Positions 56,311-63,097 of a DNA stretch of 64,000 nt are shown piece by piece; position 1 is the stretch's first letter, and the number at the start of each line of letters is the position of its first letter. The position numbers and the translations under genes were made by a program. A model generated the notes under the pieces. It did not search any database and was not told the DNA's origin. It saw only the letters and a list, made by a program, of their open reading frames with translations. This DNA is from Herbiconiux sp. SALV-R1 (GTDB lineage Bacteria; Actinomycetota; Actinomycetes; Actinomycetales; Microbacteriaceae): positions 2,108,001 to 2,172,000 of the forward strand of contig NZ_CP053344.1 of NCBI RefSeq assembly GCF_013113715.1, in the 5' to 3' direction.

Positions 56311-56951
56311 CGGGCCACTCCGATCGCGGGAGCGGCGGCCGCGCTGTCCCGCACGGGCGCGGGTGCCGCCTCGGCGGCGAGGGCGCGGGCGGCGAAGGAG
56401 AGGGTGGTGAGGGCGCGGGTGTCGTCACCGTCGGCGAGCCAGGCGAGGGTGACGCCGTCGGTGAGGGCGACGAGCCACCCGGCCACGTCGTCGAGGGGTG
56501 CCCTCCAGCGTGCTCCGGAGCGGGTGGCCGCCTCCTCGAGCGAGCGGCGGGCGAGCTCGCGGTAGCGCTCATACTGCCGCTCGGCCACGGGGGCGAGGCC
56601 CGGGGTGCGCAGCGCATACTGGGTGAGCTCGAACATGGCGCGTTCTCGGGCCGGATCGCGGCGCACCCCGTCGAAGTAGCGGATGAGGCCGTCGTGCAGC
56701 ACCGTGCCGAGCGGGCTGCCCGGCGCGGCGTCGACGTCGAGCACCTCCTGCTGGGTGTCGAGCACGGCGTCGACGAGCTCGGCGAGCAGCTCCTCCCGCG
56801 AGGTGAAGGCGTAGTGGAAGCTGGCGAGCTTCATGCCCGCCTCCTCCACCACCGCCCGCGTGGTCGCCCCCGAGACGCCCGAGCGGGCGATCACGGTGAA
56901 CGCGGCCTCGAGCAGTCGCGCTCGACGTTCGGCGACGGGGAGTCGTGCCAT
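56307..56951 (-). CDS. TetR family transcriptional regulator
   Basis: Regulator of 214 residues: N-terminal HTH (ERRARLLEAAFTVIARSGVSGATTRAVVEEAGMKLASFHYAFTSREELL), then an all-helical ligand domain and a low-complexity Ala-rich tail. First gene of the five-gene operon, with AGGAGG before ATG 56951. Likely represses its own operon from sites in the gap to 57130. Confidence 0.95.
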   Translation of the reverse strand: MARLPVAERRARLLEAAFTVIARSGVSGATTRAVVEEAGMKLASFHYAFTSREELLAELVDAVLDTQQEVLDVDAAPGSPLGTVLHDGLIRYFDGVRRDPARERAMFELTQYALRTPGLAPVAERQYERYRELARRSLEEAATRSGARWRAPLDDVAGWLVALTDGVTLAWLADGDDTRALTTLSFAARALAAEAAPAPVRDSAAAAPAIGVAR

Positions 56952-57006
56952 GCTGCCTCCTCGGTCTCGGTGAGGTGGTGCGGGTGTCGAACGAAAAGTG
57001 GGACGT

Positions 57007-57056
57007 CTGACCCAGTTGCGTCAGTATGGCGCATTGGTGCCCGTCTTGTACACGGG
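57007..57056. promoter_or_regulatory. Candidate TetR-type operators in the divergent gap
   Basis: Two inverted pairs: CTGAC (57007-57011) with GTCAG (57020-57024), and CCCGT (57040-57044) with ACGGG (57052-57056). They lie between tetR and the divergent large gene, and could serve both. Confidence 0.35.
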
Positions 57057-57129
57057 TTCTGCGAGAAACGTGCGAGGTCGGGGCAGGACGCTTGGATTCC
57101 GGGGCGGTTTCGTGTTGGGGTAGGGGGAG

Positions 57130-59628
57130 GTGTCTGAGTCGCGGAACGAGTGGGGTCGAACGCCGTCGCTGCCGAGCGACGGTGCGACGGGTCGTTCCCG
57201 GGGCCGGGCGGGAGCCCGCACCCGCACGCTCGCGGCGACCGCCACGGGCATCGCGCTGGGCGCGCTGCTGCTCGTCGGAGGGGGGCTCGGCGCCACCTCC
57301 GCCGCGGCGACCGTTGCACCCGCCGCCTCCGTCGAGCCCACGACCACGCCCGCCCCCGCCGCAGCAACGGAGTCGCCGGCACCGACCGAGTCGCCGACAC
57401 CCGCACCCGCGCCCACCGAAGCACCGCGGCCCGTCGAGTCGCCCCCGCCCAGCACGCCGCCCACCGATCCGGGCACCCCCACCCCGCCGCCGGCCGACGC
57501 CGTTCCTCCCGTCATCGACTCGCCCGCCGCCGGCGAGCTGCTCGACGGATCGGTGCGGGCCTCGGGCGAGGCGACTCCGGGCGCGACCGTGCAGGTGGTC
57601 CTCGCCGGAGCATCCGAACCGTTCTGCATCGTCGACGTTCCCGCCTCGGGCTCCTGGTCGTGCGACATCGACGGGCTCGAGAGCAGCAGCTCGACGACGC
57701 TGCGGGCCGTCGAGCTCGCCGGCACGTCGACCGCCGAGTCGCGCGTGCAGGTGCGCGTGCTCACGGCACCCGTGGTCGCCGGCGGTCCGCGCGGGCCGCT
57801 CACCAACGCGGTGGTGCTCGGCACCGCGCATCCGGGAGCGCTCGTCACCGCCACCACGGGAGAGTTCGCCTGCGACGCCACCGCCGATGCCTCCGGTGCC
57901 TGGAGCTGCCCGCTCGACCCGGCCATCACCGACGGCCCCTACTCGGTGACCGCCACCCAGAGCACCTCGTGGAGCGACGGCGCCTCCTCGCCCCGCAGTT
58001 CCGCCGTCGACATCGAGGTCGACGTCACCGTGCCCGCCGCTCCGGTGGTGCTCGCGCCTGTCGCCGACGATCGTCTCCCGGTCACCGGCGGCGTGTTCTC
58101 GGGAACGGGCGAGACCGGCGCCACCGTGTCGGTGTTCGCCGGGGCCGGGGTGCTCTGCGAGTCAGCCGTAGTCGACTCCCGCTGGTCGTGCACCGGAGCG
58201 CCCGCCGCGCCCGGGCGCTACCCCGTTGCGGTGCTGCAGCAGGATGCGGCGGGCAACGTGAGCGTGCAGTCACGCGTCCTCGCCGTGGTCTTCGGCGACC
58301 GGGCCGCGACGTCGACCCCGCGGCCCACGCCGGGGGCGACCGCGTCGCCACGCCCGACCAAGGGCGCCTCCCCTGCCGCCCCCGCGCCGTCCTCCGGCGA
58401 CGACGGCGCGGCGCAGAGCCCGCCCGACGGCTCGTCGCCCGGCACGCCCGGGAGCGGAGACGACGGCGGGGGCGCGGGCGGTGACGACGGCGGTCCCGGC
58501 GGTCAGGCTCCGAGCGGCGCCTCCCCGAACGGGTCGACGAGCTGGGCCGACGGCACCCGGTTCACCACCGCCCTCCAGCCCGTGCTCGCCTCCGGCGCGT
58601 GGTGGGTGGCGCTCGTCGTGGCGGCCCTCGTGCTGCTGCTCGTAGCGCTCCCCACGCGCCTGCTGGCCGGCACCGTCGGCGCCCTCACCGCGCCGGGCAT
58701 CGCGCCCGGCACCGACGGCCTCCCCCGACGACGGATGCTCGCCCGGCTCACCGGCCGCAACCGCACGCGCCTGCAGGAGTACGAGCGCGGGCCCCAACTC
58801 GCGCTCGGCCGGCCGGCACGCGCCGCCCTCGCCTTCGCCGCCTCGGCCGCTCTGATCACCCTCTCGGCACCCGTCTTCGGCGAACCCGCCTATCTCCGTC
58901 TGCTCCTCGCGGCCATCGCGGCCGTGGCCCTGCTCAACGCGGCCGCGACGATCCTCCCCGCCGTCGCGGCACGGCGCTTCCTCGGTATCGAGTCACGAGC
59001 GCGCCTCGAGCCGAGGTTGCTCCTCGTCACCGCGGGGTTCGCCCTGGTCTCCCGGCTCGCCGACCTCGAACCCGCCCTCGTGTTCGGTCTCGTCGCCGCA
59101 CTCGTCGTCGCAGCGCCGGCAGGTCGCGCGGTGAAGGGGAAGCTCGCGGCGCTCCAGGTGGGCACGTTGCTGGTCGTGGGGGCGGTGGCGTGGGTGCTGA
59201 GCTCCGCCCTGGGCGGAGCTGGCGGCGACGCCGCGGCGGGCGACCCTGCAGCCGGCGCGCTCGGTGTCGCCGCCGCCGCGGCGTCGGAGTTCGCGACCAT
59301 CGTGGTGCTCGGAGCCTTCGGTGCAGCATCCGTCTCACTGCTCCCCTTCGGCGGTTCGGCCGGGCGGCGCATCCTCGACTGGTCGCCGCTCGTCTGGGTC
59401 GCGCTCACCCTGGCCGCCTTCGGCGGGTTGGCCCTCGCCTTCGCACCCGCGCTCGTGGCGAGCGCGCAGGCGGGCGGCCTGGCCGGGCCCGTCGCGGCGG
59501 TGGTCGGCTTCGCTGTGGTGAGCGTCTCGGCCTGGGCGTGGGCGCGCTTCGTCGCGCCCGAGGCGGAGACCGAAACGGAGCCCGAGCCCGGGGCGGGCGT
59601 GCACACGCACGACGGGAACGGGCGATGA
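57130..59628 (+). CDS. Large surface protein: Ig-like repeats fused to a polytopic membrane domain
   Basis: Protein of 832 residues. A hydrophobic segment (about 34-62) is followed by a Pro/Thr/Ala-rich stalk, three bacterial Ig-like repeats of about 90 residues starting near 128, 218 and 300 (PVIDSPAAGELLDGSVRASG, APVVAGGPRGPLTNAVVLG, APVVLAPVADDRLPVTGG), each with a Cys pair, then a Gly/Asp/Pro-rich linker and about eight helices (from about 490). The membrane part resembles the actinobacterial FGLLP-motif family (SRLADLEPALVFGLVAAL). Role unknown; adhesion or surface sensing are options. The GTG start overlaps its GGGGGAG. Confidence 0.8.
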   Translation: MSESRNEWGRTPSLPSDGATGRSRGRAGARTRTLAATATGIALGALLLVGGGLGATSAAATVAPAASVEPTTTPAPAAATESPAPTESPTPAPAPTEAPRPVESPPPSTPPTDPGTPTPPPADAVPPVIDSPAAGELLDGSVRASGEATPGATVQVVLAGASEPFCIVDVPASGSWSCDIDGLESSSSTTLRAVELAGTSTAESRVQVRVLTAPVVAGGPRGPLTNAVVLGTAHPGALVTATTGEFACDATADASGAWSCPLDPAITDGPYSVTATQSTSWSDGASSPRSSAVDIEVDVTVPAAPVVLAPVADDRLPVTGGVFSGTGETGATVSVFAGAGVLCESAVVDSRWSCTGAPAAPGRYPVAVLQQDAAGNVSVQSRVLAVVFGDRAATSTPRPTPGATASPRPTKGASPAAPAPSSGDDGAAQSPPDGSSPGTPGSGDDGGGAGGDDGGPGGQAPSGASPNGSTSWADGTRFTTALQPVLASGAWWVALVVAALVLLLVALPTRLLAGTVGALTAPGIAPGTDGLPRRRMLARLTGRNRTRLQEYERGPQLALGRPARAALAFAASAALITLSAPVFGEPAYLRLLLAAIAAVALLNAAATILPAVAARRFLGIESRARLEPRLLLVTAGFALVSRLADLEPALVFGLVAALVVAAPAGRAVKGKLAALQVGTLLVVGAVAWVLSSALGGAGGDAAAGDPAAGALGVAAAAASEFATIVVLGAFGAASVSLLPFGGSAGRRILDWSPLVWVALTLAAFGGLALAFAPALVASAQAGGLAGPVAAVVGFAVVSVSAWAWARFVAPEAETETEPEPGAGVHTHDGNGR

Positions 59629-59671
59629 CGCCCCGTTACGTCTGACCGACAGACCGTCGGAGACCACGACC

Positions 59672-59677
59672 TACACT
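59672..59677 (+). promoter_or_regulatory. -10 box close to the flavin reductase start
   Basis: TACACT, 6 bases before ATG 59684; the intervening CGGAGT could also serve as a short ribosome site. Confidence 0.45.
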
Positions 59678-59683
59678 CGGAGT

Positions 59684-60289
59684 ATGAGCGCGAATTCCGA
59701 GTCAGACCGACGGTTCGAGGCCGAGTCGGCACCTATCGGCGAGGTGCTCCCGCACACCGCGGGGGCGCCGACGGTCACGCCCGACCAGTTCAAGGCGGCG
59801 TTCCGCAACCACCCCGCCGGTGTCGCGGTCATCACCGCCGACGCGGGCGACGGGCCCGTCGCGCTCACGGCCACCTCGGTGTTCTCGGTGAGCGCCGAGC
59901 CGCCGCTGCTCGTGTTCTCCGTGTCGGAGCTGTCGTCGAGCACCCCCACCATCAAGCGCGCCGACACCGTCGTGGTGCACCTGCTCGGGGCCGGCCAGCT
60001 CGACATCGCGAAGCTCGGCGCGACGAGCGGCATCGACCGCTTCGCCGACACGTCGATCTGGAAGCGGCTGCCCACCGGTGAGGCGTACTTCCCCGCCGCG
60101 CACGCCTGGATCCGCGGGCGCGTCGTCAACAAGATGGAGGCCGGCGGCTCGACGGTCGTCGCCGTGCAGGCGCTCGAGATCCACGCACCGCCCGCGGGAG
60201 ACCCGTCGGCCGACGCCTCCACGGCCGAGCCGCTGGTGTACCACAACCGCACCTGGCACCGCCTCGGCGAGCACTCGAAGATCGACTGA
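59684..60289 (+). CDS. Flavin reductase family protein
   Basis: FMN-binding split-barrel protein of 201 residues: FKAAFRNHPAGVAVITADAGDGPVALTATSVFSVSAEPPLLVFSVSELSSS, then AAHAWIRGRVVNKMEAGGSTVVAVQALEI and the C-terminal PLVYHNRTWHRLG. Such proteins supply reduced flavin to a monooxygenase or are reductases alone; no oxygenase is adjacent. Start ATG 59684. Confidence 0.93.
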   Translation: MSANSESDRRFEAESAPIGEVLPHTAGAPTVTPDQFKAAFRNHPAGVAVITADAGDGPVALTATSVFSVSAEPPLLVFSVSELSSSTPTIKRADTVVVHLLGAGQLDIAKLGATSGIDRFADTSIWKRLPTGEAYFPAAHAWIRGRVVNKMEAGGSTVVAVQALEIHAPPAGDPSADASTAEPLVYHNRTWHRLGEHSKID

Positions 60290-60350
60290 CCGGAGATCGA
60301 CCGAGCGACCCGAGGGCGACCGACCCGAGATCGACCGAGCCGCGGCGGGC

Positions 60351-60701
60351 TCAGCCCGCGATGAGCTCGATCGCCTCCTCGAAGCTCGCCACGGGGGTCA
60401 TGAGCGAGGTGACGTCGCGGGCGAGCTCGGACGGGTCGCCCGCGCTGTGCACCACGATCACGCGCGCGTCGGCGAGGCGGCACACCCTGATCTTGTAGTT
60501 GATCGAGACCCGCTCCCCCGGTCGCTGCTCCACGATCATCACGTCGGTGGGGAACGCGGGGCTGGTGAGCATCTGGCCGAGCGACTCGGCGGCGAGCCGC
60601 AGCTCGAGCCCGGGCACCGCCTCGAGCGCCGCGCGCTTGACCGCGAGCGAGTGCGGGTCGGCGTCGAACACGCCGACCGTCGTGTGCTTCGCACCGCTCA
60701 T
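60351..60701 (-). CDS. Stand-alone receiver-like protein with Glu at the phospho-acceptor position
   Basis: Protein of 116 residues that follows the CheY receiver order: an acidic loop after strand 1 (VGVFDADPHS, Asp 13 and Asp 15), strand 3 DVMIVEQRP where Glu 58 replaces the usual Asp, strand 4 ARVIVVHSAG with Ser 86 at the switch position, and MTPVASFEE where Lys-Pro is expected but Lys is absent. No output domain. GGGGAG 8 bases before ATG 60701. It is either a phosphorylation-independent pseudo-receiver or a distant relative. No kinase nearby. Confidence 0.6.
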   Translation of the reverse strand: MSGAKHTTVGVFDADPHSLAVKRAALEAVPGLELRLAAESLGQMLTSPAFPTDVMIVEQRPGERVSINYKIRVCRLADARVIVVHSAGDPSELARDVTSLMTPVASFEEAIELIAG

Positions 60702-60938
60702 CTGGAATCTCCCCACCACAGCGCACCGTCGCGCGCGGCTGTCCTCCGACCCTACTCACTTCGGCGGGATCCGCCCACGGTCGGATGCGACCGAGTCGGG
60801 AACCGGACGGCACGCGACGCAGAACGGTCGCCCTCCACCAGCACGAGGTTCGGGGAGCTGTCAATCCCCGCGCTCGCCCACCGGGCCACTCCGTAGGGTC
60901 CGGAGCACACCGCACGCTTCCGTCCTGAGGAGGACACC

Positions 60939-61361
60939 ATGTTCGCACGCTGGACCGCCCGCATCCTGGGCATCGTCGTCGCCGTCCTGGCGATCGCCGG
61001 ACTCTTCGTCGAGGGTGAGCACCTCGGCGGTATCGCCGACGTCGACCTGGCGCTCGACCTCTCCCGCGTCGTCATCGCCGTCGCGCTGCTCTGGGTGGGC
61101 TTCGCGCGGGTGCGGCGTGCCGCGCTGTCGACGGTGCTCGGCCTCGTGGGCGTCGTCTACCTGCTCATGGCGATCATCGCCATGGTCGACGCCGAGCTCT
61201 TCGGCGTGCTGCCCACCGGGTTCACCGGGTTCGACATCGGCTTCCACCTGGTGGCGGGGGCTCTCGCCCTGGTCGCGGCCCTCGTGCCGTCACGGTCGTC
61301 GGCGCCGGACACTCGCGACGACCGTCGCGCGCCGAGCGGCCTACCCGAGTCCCGTCGATGA
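60939..61361 (+). CDS. DUF4383-like small membrane protein
   Basis: Protein of 140 residues with four helices (about 8-26, 38-56, 62-84, 100-118) and a charged tail. The layout and the FDIGFHLVAGALALVAALV ending resemble DUF4383 proteins of actinobacteria. GAGGAGG 5 bases before ATG 60939. The 237 bases upstream hold only a -10-like TAGGGT at 60894-60899. Overlaps the next gene by 4 bases. Confidence 0.72.
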   Translation: MFARWTARILGIVVAVLAIAGLFVEGEHLGGIADVDLALDLSRVVIAVALLWVGFARVRRAALSTVLGLVGVVYLLMAIIAMVDAELFGVLPTGFTGFDIGFHLVAGALALVAALVPSRSSAPDTRDDRRAPSGLPESRR

Positions 61362-61786
61362 CCGGGTCGCGGCCGTCAGGCGTGGCCGAGGGCGACGCCT
61401 GGCCCATCCTGGCGGCCGTGATGGAGCACGACGAGGGCGGCGACCACATCACCTTCGCCGTCTCCGACATCGCTCCCGAGGAGTACCTCGGCCCGGTCGT
61501 GCTCGGGGTCGACAACCTGACCGCGAGCACCGGCGAGGTGGTGGCCGTCGTGGCACGCTTCGACCTCGGCGGATGCACGGTCTGCTCCACGACGGGCGGA
61601 ACCAGCACCGAGCATCCGGATGCCCGGGTCGACTTCAGCGACGGAGCCGTCACCATCACGGCGAACACCGGGGTGCGCATGCCCGGGCCGGGCGACCACC
61701 CCGTCGCCTTCTGCCTCGTCGACGGGGTGCCGTTCCAGCTCGACGTGCCGGTGGTGATGATGCCGGCGAGGCCGCCCGCCGGCTGA
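61358..61786 (+). CDS. Hypothetical protein coupled to the DUF4383-like gene
   Basis: Soluble acidic protein of 142 residues, beta-rich (EEYLGPVVLGVDNLTASTGEVVAVVARFDLGGCTVCSTTGG) with a CTVC pair and a third Cys near the end. The CxxC may bind metal or be redox-active. ATGA overlap with the preceding gene implies coupling. No family recognised. Confidence 0.65.
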   Translation: MTGSRPSGVAEGDAWPILAAVMEHDEGGDHITFAVSDIAPEEYLGPVVLGVDNLTASTGEVVAVVARFDLGGCTVCSTTGGTSTEHPDARVDFSDGAVTITANTGVRMPGPGDHPVAFCLVDGVPFQLDVPVVMMPARPPAG

Positions 61787-61789
61787 GCA

Positions 61790-62236
61790 CTACTCGATGC
61801 AGGCCAGGGCGTTCTCGACGCCGGGCGAGTCGGTGTCGACCGTGCTCGCGGTGAAGACCGAGTACTCGCCGGCCGTCTCCCCGACGGAGGTGAGGGTGAC
61901 GGGCTGCTCGACCGTGGGGTCTTCGGCCGTCCACCACACGGCTTCCAGCGGGCCGTCGACCCCGGTCGCGGTGAAGGTCGCGGTGACGAACCAGCCGCCC
62001 TCGCCGTCGGACATGGCGGCGATGGCGTTCATCGACGCATCAGGCCGGGCGTCGGAGAGGCCCTGCTGCACGAGATCCATCGCGGCGCGGCTCACGCTCG
62101 TGCACGGCTGAGGGGGCGGGGGCGCCGCGGTCGCCGCGGTCTGCACCGACGACACCCCCACGGGCGCACAGCCCGCCAAGAGCACGACCAGGAGAGCCGT
62201 GGCCACCCCCACCGGCACCGAAGAATGTCTCGCCAT
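61790..62236 (-). CDS. Small putative lipoprotein
   Basis: Protein of 148 residues with a lipobox (ALLVVLLAGC, Cys 23), a short Pro-rich linker and a domain of about 110 residues (RAAMDLVQQGLSDARPDASMNAIAAMSDGEGGWFVTATFTATG) with two Cys. Convergent with the preceding gene, 3 bases between stops. Family not recognised. The ATG has a weak ribosome site. Confidence 0.75.
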   Translation of the reverse strand: MARHSSVPVGVATALLVVLLAGCAPVGVSSVQTAATAAPPPPQPCTSVSRAAMDLVQQGLSDARPDASMNAIAAMSDGEGGWFVTATFTATGVDGPLEAVWWTAEDPTVEQPVTLTSVGETAGEYSVFTASTVDTDSPGVENALACIE

Positions 62237-62438
62237 ACGCCCACCGTGCACCCGCGGAGAGGAGTTGACAAGCCCCTCCCCCTGCCCCGATTCCGGCGGT
62301 GACACGATCGTTATCGAACCGTCTCCCAGGCGCTCGGCGGGCTGGGAGAATCGCACCGATCGCGAGCGGTCACCGGGCCGGCCGGGTAGGTTCGCCGGCA
62401 CGGGGGGCGATCCCGTCCCCGACCCGAAGGAGCGACCC

Positions 62439-62585
62439 ATGAGCGACGAGAAGCAGCCCGGCACCGACGACGCCCCCCTCGGCAAGGACGGCACCATCCC
62501 GAACTCCGACGACGGCATCGCGGTGGGCCACGACCCCGACGGCTCGCACTTCAACCAGGAGGAAGAGGCCGGCGACGAGGAGTAG
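62439..62585 (+). CDS. Small acidic hydrophilic protein (48 residues)
   Basis: Starts MSDEKQPGTDDAPLGKDGTIPNSDDGIAVGHDPDGSHFNQEEE in parts: a chain without hydrophobic core, pI very low, probably disordered. GAAGGAG 6 bases before ATG 62439 is a strong ribosome site and argues for a real gene. A -10-like TAGGTT lies at 62387-62392. Function unknown. Confidence 0.7.
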   Translation: MSDEKQPGTDDAPLGKDGTIPNSDDGIAVGHDPDGSHFNQEEEAGDEE

Positions 62586-62645
62586 CCGCCCAGGCTCTTC
62601 TCGCCCGGCGATCGGCTCTCGACGAAGCACCACGAAGGGGTTTTC

Positions 62646-62864
62646 ATGGACACCACCGCAGCAGTCATCATCGCGATCGTCGTGTACGGGTTGGGGCTCG
62701 TGTTCGGCCTCCTCGTGCTGGCGGCCGTGATCAGGTACGCCGTGCGCAAGGGCATCGAAGACGTGCTCTACAAGAAGGGCAAAGACGGCCTCTGGTCGGC
62801 CGAGCCCGGCGTCGTCGCCGTCGCCAAGGAGATCGCCGCCGCCTCCCGCGACCCCCGCCCCTGA
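62646..62864 (+). CDS. Single-helix small membrane protein
   Basis: 72 residues: a helix at 6-30, then RYAVRKGIEDVLYKKGKDGLWSAEPGVVAVAKEIAAASRD. GAAGGGG 7 bases before ATG 62646. Lies 60 bases after the small acidic protein gene and may be read with it. No family recognised. Confidence 0.7.
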   Translation: MDTTAAVIIAIVVYGLGLVFGLLVLAAVIRYAVRKGIEDVLYKKGKDGLWSAEPGVVAVAKEIAAASRDPRP

Positions 62865-62916
62865 CCGGGAGCGCCCGCCGCAGCGGGCGGAGCGGCCGCG
62901 CGCCGCACGCAACGCG

Positions 62917-62990
62917 TACCCCCACTGGGACTCGAACCCAGACTGAAACGATTTTAAGTCGTCTGCCTCTGCCGATTGGGCTATGGGGGC
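62917..62990 (-). tRNA. tRNA with UAA anticodon (Leu by anticodon) and short variable loop
   Basis: 74-base cloverleaf. Acceptor GCCCCCA pairs with TGGGGGT (G1:U72 wobble), discriminator A; D arm GCCCAATCGGCAGAGGC; anticodon loop CTTAAAA with UAA; T arm CTGGGTTCGAGTCCCAG. The variable loop has only 5 bases, so it is a class I tRNA, while tRNA-Leu is normally class II with a long arm. CCA is not encoded. UUA is a very rare codon here. Structure is certain; amino acid identity is not. Confidence 0.88.
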
Positions 62991-63097
62991 GGGGTGTTCA
63001 TCGTAGCGGGAGGGGCTGAGACCGCGGCGGAGACGACGACGCGCGCCGTGCATCCGTCGGCCTGGGCCGGGATGCGCGGCGCGCGTCGAGAGGTCGG

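Noticed and set aside
55000-56617. One large fused protein of 971 codons ending in the PLP enzyme
   Set aside because: The PLP enzyme frame happens to stay open upstream through the MFS gene; the upstream part is out of the true MFS frame and Arg/Pro-rich.
62199-62438. Longer form of the small acidic protein (128 codons)
   Set aside because: The upstream part has non-coding character; GAAGGAG and ATG 62439 give a clear start.
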